A stretch of DNA of 64,000 bases from Planctomycetota bacterium (GTDB taxonomy: Bacteria; Planctomycetota; GCA-002687715), in NCBI GenBank assembly GCA_009691765.1, contig SIAO01000008.1, positions 1 through 64,000 of the forward strand, given 5' to 3'. Shown piece after piece: positions 1-8,187 of the stretch. The notes under the pieces are model-generated. The model was not told the origin of the DNA and searched no databases. It saw only the letters and a program-made list of their open reading frames with translations. The position numbers were made by a program, and so were the translations under genes. Every line of letters starts with the position of its first letter. Position 1 is the first letter of the stretch.

Positions 1-1
1 A

Positions 2-382
2 GCGACCGTGGTTGGCACAGGTTGCGGGAGCACTTCGCCACCTCCCACTCTGGCGGCTTCCGCACCGCAGCTCGGCCAGGTGGCTACAATTTCGGTGTCG
101 AATGCCACACCCTTGACGTCTGGCATGCTCTATGTCGGTTTGCTGGCTCAGACGCCTCTGGTATTTGTGCCTGGTTGCGTGCTGTACCTGGACCTTGGGT
201 CCATCCAACCGTTACTGCCCTTCACGACGAACAGCCTTGGCTCCTGGAGTACTGCGGTGAGCATTCCTTGCGACCCGGCATTGGCCTGCCAGCAGCTCGC
301 GTTGCAAGCGGTCGTGATCCCGAGCGGCTCGCCTATTGGCTTGGATTTGACAAATGCCGTGCTCGTGATGTTTGGATACTAA
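2..382 (+). CDS. C-terminal part of a secreted protein (5' end outside window)
   Basis: The frame is open from base 2 to a TAA stop at 380-382, so the start lies upstream of the window. The visible 126 residues are rich in Leu, Val, Thr and Ser with two Cys pairs and end in a hydrophobic strand (VLVMFGY). They resemble the short beta-rich C-terminal modules that end many exported planctomycete proteins, and share the general style of the modules at 16.5-16.9 and 22.6-22.9 kb, though I see no clear residue-by-residue match. No catalytic motif is visible, so the function of the full protein cannot be judged. Confidence 0.6.
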   Translation, partial: ATVVGTGCGSTSPPPTLAASAPQLGQVATISVSNATPLTSGMLYVGLLAQTPLVFVPGCVLYLDLGSIQPLLPFTTNSLGSWSTAVSIPCDPALACQQLALQAVVIPSGSPIGLDLTNAVLVMFGY

Positions 383-569
383 AACCGCCAGCGTCGCGTT
401 AGCTATATAGGGTCCCAACACCATCGGTGCAGAAACCTAGGGTAAGAAATCGGTGCTAAGCACATTGTGCTGCCGCCCGTGGGGTCAGTCGCGATAACCC
501 AACTTGTTGGGACGACGAGGACTCCACGGCGAGCGCTCGAATGATGGTCTATAGCTTCTTCGCGAACTG

Positions 570-1129
570 CTAATTCGGTCGCGAAAACCTTGACCAGCCG
601 GCTTCGATGGCCGCCGCAATGATCTGAGACACGATCGTCACCTTCGACTCGGGAAGATGAAAACGGCCCCGAAGGGTCGCGGGCCGTAGATGATCACCGA
701 AGTCCGCCGGTGCCCGACCCAGAACTCCGGGGCCGGCAGCTGACACGGCTCGGCCGCGCTGACGACCTTGTCGATGCCACTGCTCTTCTCCTCGCAGATT
801 CCCATCCTGCGCGTCAGGTCCGCTAAGCGTTCGTTCCGCGACTGGTAGCCGTCGATGAATCGCTCGACGGAGACGACGGGAGCCCCCAGATTCGAGACCT
901 CCACCCGGTCGCTGTAGATCTCGATCATCACGGAAGCACCGCCGATCGTGAAGTCCTGATGGATGAGTGCGTTGGCGACCACCTCCCGGATCGCGATGTC
1001 CGGGAAATCGCCGCGCCGTTTCGCAAGCAGGACGGCGCCGAGGCATCGCACGGAGAAGAGGCCGTTCGCTTCATCGACGAACCGTTCGGCGACCAACCCG
1101 TCGGCGACCATCGTCGGCACGCTGCACAT
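570..1129 (-). pseudogene. Decayed RecG-like / AlbA_2-family ATP-binding protein fragment
   Basis: The reverse-strand reading from 1129 to about 650 contains the hallmark block IAIREVVANALIHQDF, then a VEVSNLGAP segment and GICEEKSSGIDKVV. This is the C-terminal ATPase-like part of the 'putative RecG C-terminal / Schlafen AlbA_2' family. The reading stops at 638, while the expected C-terminal segment (SQIIAAAIEAGW) lies in a different frame ending at 570, so a deletion plus frameshift separates them. At the other end, LGAVLLAKRRGDFP, normally in the N-terminal half, is joined straight to DIAIREVV, implying loss of about a domain. The N-terminal AlbA_2 domain is absent. I infer a non-functional relic, possibly of a mobile regulatory gene. 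Confidence 0.75.
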
Positions 1130-1138
1130 TTTAATAAA

Positions 1139-1648
1139 TCAACGCGGTCGCGGCATGAAACGCAGGCTGGCGCTGTTGATGCAGTAGCGCAGCCCTGTTG
1201 GCTTGGGGCCGTCATCGAACACGTGCCCAAGATGACTGTCGCAACGCGTGCAGGTGACTTCAGTGCGAACCATGCCGTGCGTGGTGTCGCGCGTTTCTGT
1301 GATGCGCCCAGCCGCCACGGGCTGAAAGAAACTCGGCCACCCGCAACCAGCATCGAACTTCGCATCGGAGACAAACAGCTCTGCCCCACAACCAATGCAG
1401 GAGTAGAGCCCAAGGTCTTTGGTGTTCCAGTACGCGCCAGTGAACGGCCGCTCTGTACCCTTGGTACGAGCGACTTCGTACTGCACTGCTGTGAGGAGCG
1501 CGCGCCACTCAGCCTCCGTTCGCGTGATCTTGTTCGGTTCCACGGCGTTGCTCTCCTGACGCTTTGGCGCTGGCTCCGGGCGGCTCTCGACACCGCCACA
1601 CGCTGCGAGCAAGCATCCTGAAAAAACGAGCACGGATATGCGTCTCAC
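1139..1648 (-). CDS. msrB: Peptide-methionine (R)-S-oxide reductase MsrB, lipoprotein
   Basis: This 169-residue protein reduces methionine-R-sulfoxide in oxidised proteins. A lipoprotein signal peptide ends in LLAAC (Cys17), and a linker leads to a complete MsrB domain (about 42-167). The structural zinc site is visible as CIGC (Cys84/87) and CTRC (Cys133/136), and the catalytic cysteine as RYCINSAS (Cys156). MsrB is more often cytoplasmic; the lipobox places this copy outside the inner membrane, where it would repair envelope proteins and need an external electron donor. It is transcribed divergently from the lut operon with about 73 bases between starts, so the two promoters must lie in that short gap. 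Confidence 0.93.
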   Translation of the reverse strand: MRRISVLVFSGCLLAACGGVESRPEPAPKRQESNAVEPNKITRTEAEWRALLTAVQYEVARTKGTERPFTGAYWNTKDLGLYSCIGCGAELFVSDAKFDAGCGWPSFFQPVAAGRITETRDTTHGMVRTEVTCTRCDSHLGHVFDDGPKPTGLRYCINSASLRFMPRPR

Positions 1649-1721
1649 GGCTGCCGATCATAGCCCGGCGCGCTCACCGCAGCTTCACAGATACTGGTCG
1701 CTCCGGCACAATCCACCGCGC

Positions 1722-2459
1722 GTGCACACTGCTCTGTTCATCACATGTCTTGCTGACCAACTGCGCCCCTCCATAGGCGTGGCCACAGTCCGCATACTGC
1801 GGCGCCTCGGGCTGAAACCAGAGTTTCCGGCGGCCCAAGGCTGCTGCGGCCAGCCCGCTTGGAACCTTGGCCACGTGAATGAGGCCAAAGTCGAAGCGCA
1901 GCGGATGTTGAATGTGTTCCGCGACTATGACGCCGTCGTCACCCCATCCGGTTCTTGTGCCGCCATGGTGCAGCACTACAGCACGGTCTTTGGCAAAGAC
2001 GACGCCCTCACGCAGGAGGCGCACATTCTCGCTGCGAAGACATACGAACTCTCGGCCTTCATCGTGAATCGGCTTGGTGTGAAGAACTTGCCTGGCTGCT
2101 TCCCACACAGAGTCACTTGGCATGCTTCATGCCACGGAACGCGCTTGGCCGATGTGCGTTCGGAACCACTGCAATTGCTTTCCGGCCTCGAAGGCCTCGA
2201 ACTGGTCCCCTTGCCGCGCGCTGAAGACTGCTGCGGATTCGGCGGCGCCTTCTGCGTGAAGTTTCCAGAAGTGAGCGCTGCCATGGGTCGAGAGAAGTGC
2301 TCGCATGTCAGCAGCACACGCGCCAATGTCCTTGCAGGCAACGACGCGGGTTGCTTGCTGCATTTGCAAGGATTGCTGTCACGTGACGGCACGCCGACGC
2401 GAGTGCTGCATCTAGCTGAACTTCTCGAAGAAGCCGCCACGGGGCGTGCTGCATGTTGA
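1722..2459 (+). CDS. lutA: L-lactate oxidation complex subunit LutA (cysteine-rich Fe-S protein)
   Basis: LutA is one of three proteins that oxidise L-lactate to pyruvate. Two CCG-type cysteine-rich domains are present: first CCGQPAW and SGSCAAM, then HASCHGTR and EDCCGFGGAF. They are typical ligands of an Fe-S cluster or electron-transfer site. I chose the GTG at 1722 because family members begin right before the FITCLAD-type strand. An ATG at 1638 is in frame but would overlap msrB and add 28 residues unlike the family; no clear Shine-Dalgarno decides the matter. LutA overlaps lutB by 7 bases and opens a seven-gene operon. Function is firm at family level; the substrate is inferred from the neighbours. 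Confidence 0.9.
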   Translation: MHTALFITCLADQLRPSIGVATVRILRRLGLKPEFPAAQGCCGQPAWNLGHVNEAKVEAQRMLNVFRDYDAVVTPSGSCAAMVQHYSTVFGKDDALTQEAHILAAKTYELSAFIVNRLGVKNLPGCFPHRVTWHASCHGTRLADVRSEPLQLLSGLEGLELVPLPRAEDCCGFGGAFCVKFPEVSAAMGREKCSHVSSTRANVLAGNDAGCLLHLQGLLSRDGTPTRVLHLAELLEEAATGRAAC

Positions 2460-3874
2460 GCCCCGAAGGGAACTTCGCCGAACGCTCAAGCGGGGCCGTC
2501 ACTGACGACAAACTGCGCAAAGCCGTTCGCAAGACCGTAGATCGTCTGCGCGACCTGCGCCGAGCTGATGAACTTCCGGATCCCAAAACATTGGAACGAC
2601 GCGCCAAAGCACAAGCCGTGCGCGAGCATTCGGTGGCGGAACTCCCGCAATTGCTCGCACAGTTCACGGAGAACTGCGAGCGCCGCGGTGGACATGTGCA
2701 TCGCGCCACTGATGCCCACGAAGCGTGCAGCATCGCTCTCTCTATCTTGCGCTCGCACGGCGCGCAGCGCGTAGTGAAATCCAAATCCATGGTCACGGAG
2801 GAAATCGGCCTCAACGAAGCCTTGGAGCACGCGGGCCTCGAAGTGACGGAAACCGACCTCGGCGAGTGGATCATTCAGCTTGCTGGAGAGAAGCCGTCGC
2901 ACATCATTTTGCCTGCGATTCACAAGACACGCCACGATGTGCAGGCGCTGTTCGAAGCTGAGAGCGGCATGACCCTCTCGTCAGACACCGCACGGTTGTG
3001 CGCGCATGCGCGCGTGCGCCTGCGCGAGAAGTTTTTGCAAGCAGATGCCGGCGTTAGCGGCGTCAATTTCGCAGTTGCCGCCACGGGCAGCATCGCGTTG
3101 TTCACCAACGAAGGCAACGGACGACTGGTCACGACCTTGCCACGCGTGCACATCGCGTTCCTCGGCATGGAGCGCATCGTTCTTGATCTCGATTCGCTGG
3201 CAGCTATGGCCGAAGTGCTGCCGCGCTCTGCGACAGGCCAGAAACTCACCAGTTACTTCAGCATCATCACGGGACCACGGCGCGCAGATGAGGTGGACGG
3301 GCCTGATCATCTCCATGTCATCGTGGTCGACAACGGTCGCAGTGCTGTGTGGAAAGACCCAGAGTTTCGCGATGTGTTGCGCTGCATCCGCTGCGCGGCG
3401 TGCCTGAATGTGTGCCCCGTGTATGCGCAAGTTGGCGGCCATTCCTACGGCGGTACTTATCCCGGCCCGATTGGAGCTGTGCTCACGCCACTCTTGCGCC
3501 CCGAAGAACGCAGTGCCAACGAGTTGGCCGAAGCCAGCACACTCTGCGCAGCGTGTACCGAGGCTTGCCCTGTTGGCATACCGCTGCACGAAATGTTGGT
3601 GCGCTTGCGTGCGCGCGAACAAAAAGAGCATCCGCGCCGCCTGGAACGCCTTGCGCTCCGAGTGGCCTTCCGTCTCTTGCGCTCACCGCGAGCGGCTGTC
3701 ATTCCCAGAGTCTTGCGCCTTGCTGCATCCGGCACCGGCACGGCCCTACTCTTGAAGAAACTCGTGCCGCCGCTCGAACGCTGGCAACGCGCTCGCTCCC
3801 TGCCGCCCGCCCCCGCACGCACTTTCCGCGCCTTGTGGCAGGAGCTCGAAATGGAAGAGCACCATGCGCACTGA
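2453..3874 (+). CDS. lutB: L-lactate oxidation complex subunit LutB (4Fe-4S protein)
   Basis: The protein has 473 residues, the usual LutB length. An N-terminal LutB/LutC-type domain (about 60-300) contains the conserved VAATGSIALFTNEGNGR stretch, followed by a ferredoxin-like segment with CIRCAACLNVCP (Cys311/314/317/321) and CAACTEACP (Cys365/368/372) that should bind two 4Fe-4S clusters. The C-terminal 80 residues are basic, Pro-rich and variable in the family. It passes electrons from lactate towards the quinone pool. It overlaps lutA by 7 bases and lutC by 11, which indicates translational coupling. Confidence 0.93.
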   Translation: MLSPEGNFAERSSGAVTDDKLRKAVRKTVDRLRDLRRADELPDPKTLERRAKAQAVREHSVAELPQLLAQFTENCERRGGHVHRATDAHEACSIALSILRSHGAQRVVKSKSMVTEEIGLNEALEHAGLEVTETDLGEWIIQLAGEKPSHIILPAIHKTRHDVQALFEAESGMTLSSDTARLCAHARVRLREKFLQADAGVSGVNFAVAATGSIALFTNEGNGRLVTTLPRVHIAFLGMERIVLDLDSLAAMAEVLPRSATGQKLTSYFSIITGPRRADEVDGPDHLHVIVVDNGRSAVWKDPEFRDVLRCIRCAACLNVCPVYAQVGGHSYGGTYPGPIGAVLTPLLRPEERSANELAEASTLCAACTEACPVGIPLHEMLVRLRAREQKEHPRRLERLALRVAFRLLRSPRAAVIPRVLRLAASGTGTALLLKKLVPPLERWQRARSLPPAPARTFRALWQELEMEEHHAH

Positions 3875-4451
3875 CTCACTGCGAAACTCACAACTCGCAG
3901 AGCAGTTCAGCGCAGCGCTACGCGCCGTGGGTGGAGAAGTGCGCATGGCTCGCGATGCAATCGCAGCTCAAGAGCACCTCAACGCCGTGCTCGCAGAAAG
4001 CGGTGTGCAGCACTTGGTGCATCATGCCGTTGACACACTTGCGCCACTCTCGCCGCATGAACTCGGCGCTGGCATTTCTGCGCATGGACCGCGCGGATTG
4101 TCCCGTATCGATCACCGCGATCTGTGCGCAAGCGCTGATGCGGGCCTCACTGGCGCTCTCGTTGGCATTGCCGCCACTGGCACCTTGGTCTTGGCCGCTG
4201 GACGAGACACACCGCGGTCCACCAGCTTGCTGCCGCCACTGCACATTGCCTTGTTGCACAGCCAGCGCATCGTTCCCGACCTTGCCTCGTCGCTCCGCCT
4301 CTTCTCCGCAAACGCGCTGCCTTCGCAACTTGTGCACATCACAGGGCCAAGTCGCACTGGTGACATCGAGCACGATCTCACGACGGGTGTGCACGGCCCT
4401 GCACGACTTCTTGTGATCTTGCTGGATCCAAACTCGGAGAGCTCTGCATGA
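3864..4451 (+). CDS. lutC: L-lactate oxidation complex subunit LutC
   Basis: This 195-residue protein belongs to the LUD domain family (LutC/YkgG). Recognisable features are GALVGIAATGTLVLAAGRD, the LHIALLHSQRIV segment and the closing TGPSRTGDIEHDLTTGVHGP block typical of LutC C-termini. With LutA and LutB it forms the three-part L-lactate oxidase that replaces a flavin LldD enzyme. Its stop overlaps the next start in an ATGA arrangement (4 bases), which ties the lactate module physically to the sugar-acid genes that follow. No regulator of the GntR/LutR type is seen next to it. Confidence 0.9.
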   Translation: MRTDSLRNSQLAEQFSAALRAVGGEVRMARDAIAAQEHLNAVLAESGVQHLVHHAVDTLAPLSPHELGAGISAHGPRGLSRIDHRDLCASADAGLTGALVGIAATGTLVLAAGRDTPRSTSLLPPLHIALLHSQRIVPDLASSLRLFSANALPSQLVHITGPSRTGDIEHDLTTGVHGPARLLVILLDPNSESSA

Positions 4452-5224
4452 ACCCGCGGCAACTGGAAGGGAAACACGCGCTCATCACTGGTGCTGGCAG
4501 CGGCATCGGCGCGGCAACGGCTCGCGCTTTCGCAGCACAAGGCGCTGCTGTGGCCTTGTTGGATTTGGATTTTGCTGCCGTCGAAACTGTTGCACGCAGC
4601 ATCACGGCACTTGGCGCCAAAGCCGTAGCCTTCGCCTGCGATGTTGGTGATGCCGCCTCTGTTGCTGCAGCGGTGGATGCGGCCATAGAATGGAGCGGGC
4701 GTTTGCACATCCTCGTGAACAACGCCGGCATCGCGCATGTGGGCACCGCGCTTGACACCACCGAAGCCGACCTCGATCGCGTCTACCGCGTGAATGTGAA
4801 AGGAGTGCAGCACTGCACGCAGCGCGTGTTGCCGCACCTCATTGCGCATGGCGGCGGTTGCATCTTGAACATGTGCAGCATCGCTGCCCTCATCGGCATC
4901 GAAGCGCGCCTTGCCTACTCCATGTCCAAGGGCGCTGTGCTTGCCATGACACGCAGCGTTGCCGTGGACTTCATGGCGCACGGCGTGCGTTGCAACTGCA
5001 TCTGCCCAGCCCGCGTGCACACACCCTTCGTAGATGGCTTCATCAAAGCCACCTATCCCGGCCGTGAAGCCGAGATGTTTGCAAAGCTCTCCGCCTACCA
5101 GCCCATGGGACGCATGGGCACGCCAGAAGAAGTGGCCGCCATGGCGGTGTACCTTGCCTCCGACGCCGCAGGATTCATCACCGGCCAAGCGTTTCCGATA
5201 GATGGTGGTGTGTTGGTGCGCTGA
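4448..5224 (+). CDS. SDR dehydrogenase, probable 2-keto-3-deoxy-sugar acid dehydrogenase
   Basis: A classical short-chain dehydrogenase of 258 residues. The dinucleotide site is TGAGSGIG (14-21), the NNAG motif is at 91-94, and the catalytic set is Ser144, Tyr157 and Lys161. The acidic LLDLD after the second strand (Asp39) suggests NAD rather than NADP. In the diketo-hydrolase routes for L-fucose and L-rhamnose an SDR oxidises 2-keto-3-deoxy-L-fuconate or -rhamnonate to the 2,4-diketo acid, which the next gene's FAH-family enzyme would cleave. The SDR could alternatively be the first sugar dehydrogenase. Role assigned by context, family by sequence. It overlaps lutC by 4 bases. Confidence 0.85.
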   Translation: MNPRQLEGKHALITGAGSGIGAATARAFAAQGAAVALLDLDFAAVETVARSITALGAKAVAFACDVGDAASVAAAVDAAIEWSGRLHILVNNAGIAHVGTALDTTEADLDRVYRVNVKGVQHCTQRVLPHLIAHGGGCILNMCSIAALIGIEARLAYSMSKGAVLAMTRSVAVDFMAHGVRCNCICPARVHTPFVDGFIKATYPGREAEMFAKLSAYQPMGRMGTPEEVAAMAVYLASDAAGFITGQAFPIDGGVLVR

Positions 5225-5238
5225 AAGGAACAGCTGCG

Positions 5239-6102
5239 ATGAAATTGCTCCGGTTCGGGCCTGTGGGACAAGAAGCACCCGGGCTGCAACTCGCAGAGAA
5301 CCGACGCATTGATGCGCGCGGGTTCGGTTCAGATTGGAACGAGGAGTTTTTTGCGAACGACGGCCTTGAGCGCCTCGCACACTGGGCTGCGACTCACGCG
5401 GCTGCTGCGCCGACACTCGCTCCCGAAACGCGCCTCGGAGCTTGCATCGCGCGGCCGTCAAAAATCATCTGCATCGGGTTGAACTATCGCGATCATGCTG
5501 CGGAGACTCATGCCAAGCTGCCCGTCGAGCCCGTGATCTTCTTCAAGTCCACCACGGCATTGTGCGGACCCGACGACCCTGTGGTGATTCCTCTCGGCGG
5601 CACCAAACTCGACTGGGAAGTGGAATTGGCCGTCGTGATGGGTCGTACTGCGCGGCACGTCAACGAGTCCGACGCGCTGGCACATGTGGCCGGGTATTGC
5701 TTGCACAACGACTACTCCGAACGCGCCTTCCAACTGGAACACTGTGGCCAATGGGTGAAAGGCAAGAGCTGCGATACCTTCGCGCCGCTCGGCCCGTTCC
5801 TCGCCACTCGTGATGAAGTGCCAGACCCACAAGCGCTCGAATTGTGGTTGCGCGTGAATGGCGTGGAACAGCAGCGCTCCAACACGCGCGAGATGTCCTT
5901 CGGTGTCGCAAGCCTCGTGTCTTACATTTCACATTTCATGACTTTGCTGCCCGGCGATGTCATCAGCACGGGCACTCCTGCAGGTGTGGGCCTCGCGAAG
6001 GACCCACCGCAATACTTGCAAGCTGGAGATCTTGTGGAACTGGGCATCGACAAACTTGGCCGATCGCAGCAACGCGTTGTGCCGCACCCGGACATGCGCT
6101 GA
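5239..6102 (+). CDS. FAH-family hydrolase, probable 2,4-diketo-3-deoxy-L-fuconate/rhamnonate hydrolase
   Basis: This 287-residue protein has the complete fumarylacetoacetase C-terminal fold. Visible markers are ICIGLNYRDHA, the metal ligands Glu127 and Glu129 in DWEVEL, Asp158 in NDYSER, and the segment QWVKGKSCDTFAPLGPFL that is strongly typical of the sugar-acid diketo hydrolases. ISTGTPAGVGL closes the active site. The inferred reaction splits a 2,4-diketo-3-deoxy acid into pyruvate and L-lactate. It begins 14 bases after the SDR stop. Ureidoglycolate lyase and acylpyruvase are related alternatives, but the lactate-oxidising genes upstream favour the sugar-acid role. Confidence 0.88.
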   Translation: MKLLRFGPVGQEAPGLQLAENRRIDARGFGSDWNEEFFANDGLERLAHWAATHAAAAPTLAPETRLGACIARPSKIICIGLNYRDHAAETHAKLPVEPVIFFKSTTALCGPDDPVVIPLGGTKLDWEVELAVVMGRTARHVNESDALAHVAGYCLHNDYSERAFQLEHCGQWVKGKSCDTFAPLGPFLATRDEVPDPQALELWLRVNGVEQQRSNTREMSFGVASLVSYISHFMTLLPGDVISTGTPAGVGLAKDPPQYLQAGDLVELGIDKLGRSQQRVVPHPDMR

Positions 6103-6122
6103 AAGCGCAGAGAGCAACACCG

Positions 6123-7226
6123 ATGAGCATGATCATCCAAGATGTGAAGACCATTCTGCTGCGCGTGCCGCTACAGCAACGCACCATCACCGATTCGCAA
6201 AGCAGTGTGACTCATGTGGAGTTCATGCAAGTCGTGTTGCGCACGACCGATGGCCTCACCGGCTACGGCATGAACTGGAGCTACACACCGGGGCTGAAAG
6301 CAGCGCAGACGGCGGTCGATGAGAACTACACGCCACTACTGATCGGCGCAGACGCTTTGGATCGCCGCGAATTGGTGCGGCGCATGTTTTTCTCGAACCA
6401 CTTCATTGGTCGCGTGGGCGCAACACGCGTCGGCATCGCCGCCGTTGAGTTCGCCTTATGGGATCTCGCCTGCAAGGCTGTGAACTTGCCGTTGTGGAAA
6501 CTGCTCGGCCCAGCGCGAAACAGCGTGAAAGCCTACAGCACCGACGGCGGTTGGTTGAGTTGGAGCACGGAAGATCTCGTACGCGACGCCACGCGCCTCG
6601 TCGAACGCGGCTTCGACGCCGTGAAATTGAAACTGGGGCTGCCTGACCCGCTGGATGACCTCGCGCGCATTGCGGCCGTACGCAAAGCCGTGGGCCCGAA
6701 GATCAAGATCATGACCGACGTGAACTGCGCTTGGACGTTAGCCACTGCGCTGCGCATCGCACCAAGACTCGCGGAATACGACATCACTTGGCTCGAAGAA
6801 CCAATGCTGCCGGAAGATGTGCGTGGGCACGCTACGTTGCAGCGCGCCATCACCACGCCCATAGCCGTCGGCGAAACGCTTTACACGCTGCAGAGTTTTC
6901 GCGACTACATCGCTGATGGCGCATGTTGCTTCGTGCAGGCGGATGCCACCAAACTCCTCGGCATCGATGAGTGGTTGCAAGTGGCAGCGTTGGCGGCTGC
7001 GTGGAATTTGCCACTGGTGCCGCACACCAACGTGCAACAGAAACTGCATGTGCAACTGGCCGCAGTCACCCCCAACGCCTTGATGGTTGAGAACTGCTAC
7101 GAATCGCTGAACGACATGTGGGTAGAGCCTATCCATGTGAAGAACGGCCATTACACGCTGCCGCAAGAGCCCGGCTGTGGTTTGCAAATCCGCGACGCCG
7201 TCATCCGGGAGCACCGCATTGGCTGA
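6123..7226 (+). CDS. Enolase-superfamily acid-sugar dehydratase (mandelate racemase type)
   Basis: The product (367 residues from the ATG at 6123) is a mandelate-racemase/muconate-lactonising enzyme. The KLKLG strand gives Lys168 and Lys170, the Mg ligands are Asp199 (TDVN), Glu225 (LEEP) and Glu251 (GET), and the His-Asp dyad is Asp273 plus His301 (PHTN). KxK plus His/Asp is the mandelate-racemase subgroup layout, so it should abstract a proton next to a carboxylate and dehydrate a sugar acid. It is clearly shorter than the well-known L-fuconate dehydratase and its substrate loop differs, so the exact sugar acid is unknown. It lies 20 bases after the hydrolase gene and overlaps the next start. 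Confidence 0.87.
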   Translation: MSMIIQDVKTILLRVPLQQRTITDSQSSVTHVEFMQVVLRTTDGLTGYGMNWSYTPGLKAAQTAVDENYTPLLIGADALDRRELVRRMFFSNHFIGRVGATRVGIAAVEFALWDLACKAVNLPLWKLLGPARNSVKAYSTDGGWLSWSTEDLVRDATRLVERGFDAVKLKLGLPDPLDDLARIAAVRKAVGPKIKIMTDVNCAWTLATALRIAPRLAEYDITWLEEPMLPEDVRGHATLQRAITTPIAVGETLYTLQSFRDYIADGACCFVQADATKLLGIDEWLQVAALAAAWNLPLVPHTNVQQKLHVQLAAVTPNALMVENCYESLNDMWVEPIHVKNGHYTLPQEPGCGLQIRDAVIREHRIG

Positions 7227-8088
7227 ACAGAGTGCGAGCGAACTGCGCAGTGTTCGGCGCATCGATGCGCATCAGCATTTCTGGATGCACTCACCCAAGG
7301 TTCACACTTGGATGACGCGCGTACCCGGCATGGAACCGCTCATGCGCGACTTCTTGCCGCGAGACCTCGCGCCCCTCTTGCGCGGCAGCATGATCGATGG
7401 CTGCGTCGCCGTGCAAGCCGCTTCGACGCTGCATGAAACTCGCTGGTTGCTCGATCTCGCCGGTGCGAATGATTTCATCCTCGGAGTGGTGGGTTGGGCC
7501 GATCTCTGTACTCCTGGATTCCTTGATGAGCTCGCCACATTGCCGGGGCGTCAACGCTTAAAGGGCCTGCGCCATCTCGTGGAAGATGAAACGGATCCAC
7601 AGTTTCTGTTGCGCCCGGATTTTGTTGCGGGCATTGCACAATTGGAGAATGCAGGATTGGTCTACGACCTGCTTGTGCGCGCAGATCAGTTGCTGGCCGC
7701 GCTGGAATTGGTCGCACGCTTCCCGCAGCAGGCGTTTGTACTGGATCACTGCGGCAAACCGCCCGTGCGTCGTGGCTCATTAGAACCATGGGCTTCGCAA
7801 TTGCGCGCGCTCGCACACCACCAGAATGTGAGTTGCAAGCTGAGCGGCCTCGTCACCGAAGCCGATTGGCTGCGCTGGGAGGAGCGCGACATCGCGCCTT
7901 TTGTCGCTGTCGTTATAGAGGCGTTTGGCCCACAGCGCTTGATGCTCGGATCAGACTGGCCCGTGTGCACCTTGGCAGCGCCCTACGGACGCGTGTTTCA
8001 CTTGTTGGAGCCGCAACTTCATCAACTGAGCTTCTCCGAGCGCGTCGCCATCCGCGGTGGCACCGCCGCGCGTGTTTATTCGATTTAA
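7219..8088 (+). CDS. Amidohydrolase family 2 protein, probable sugar-acid lactonase
   Basis: The protein carries the amidohydrolase_2 signature: RIDAHQHFW near the N-terminus, LDHCGKP, SCKLSGL and the metal-site strand MLGSDWPV near the C-terminus. Members adjacent to fucose and rhamnose genes hydrolyse L-fucono-1,5-lactone or L-rhamnono-lactone to the free acid. I prefer the TTG start at 7219, which has GGGAG seven bases upstream and overlaps the dehydratase stop by 8 bases. An ATG at 7177 is possible but lies inside the dehydratase gene. It ends the operon; no sugar transporter or first dehydrogenase follows. Confidence 0.85.
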   Translation: MAEQSASELRSVRRIDAHQHFWMHSPKVHTWMTRVPGMEPLMRDFLPRDLAPLLRGSMIDGCVAVQAASTLHETRWLLDLAGANDFILGVVGWADLCTPGFLDELATLPGRQRLKGLRHLVEDETDPQFLLRPDFVAGIAQLENAGLVYDLLVRADQLLAALELVARFPQQAFVLDHCGKPPVRRGSLEPWASQLRALAHHQNVSCKLSGLVTEADWLRWEERDIAPFVAVVIEAFGPQRLMLGSDWPVCTLAAPYGRVFHLLEPQLHQLSFSERVAIRGGTAARVYSI

Positions 8089-8187
8089 TTTCGCGCATCA
8101 TTCATCCCGGACACATTCTTTGCTGAAACGTCGGAACGGCGCGGACCCGCACGCCCCATCAGCCTTCGATAAGGGCAAGGAGTTTTC

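Noticed and set aside
498..511. Short palindrome CCCAACTTGTTGGG in the gap before the RecG-like fragment
   Set aside because: A 6-base stem with a 2-base loop is expected by chance at this length and has no clear gene context.
1638..1721. Longer N-terminus for LutA from an ATG at 1638
   Set aside because: It would overlap the divergent msrB start, and the added residues do not resemble LutA proteins, which begin right before the first cysteine-rich strand.
4112..5461. A 449-residue minus-strand frame across lutC, SDR and FAH genes
   Set aside because: It crosses three well-supported genes on the other strand and has the composition of an antisense reading.
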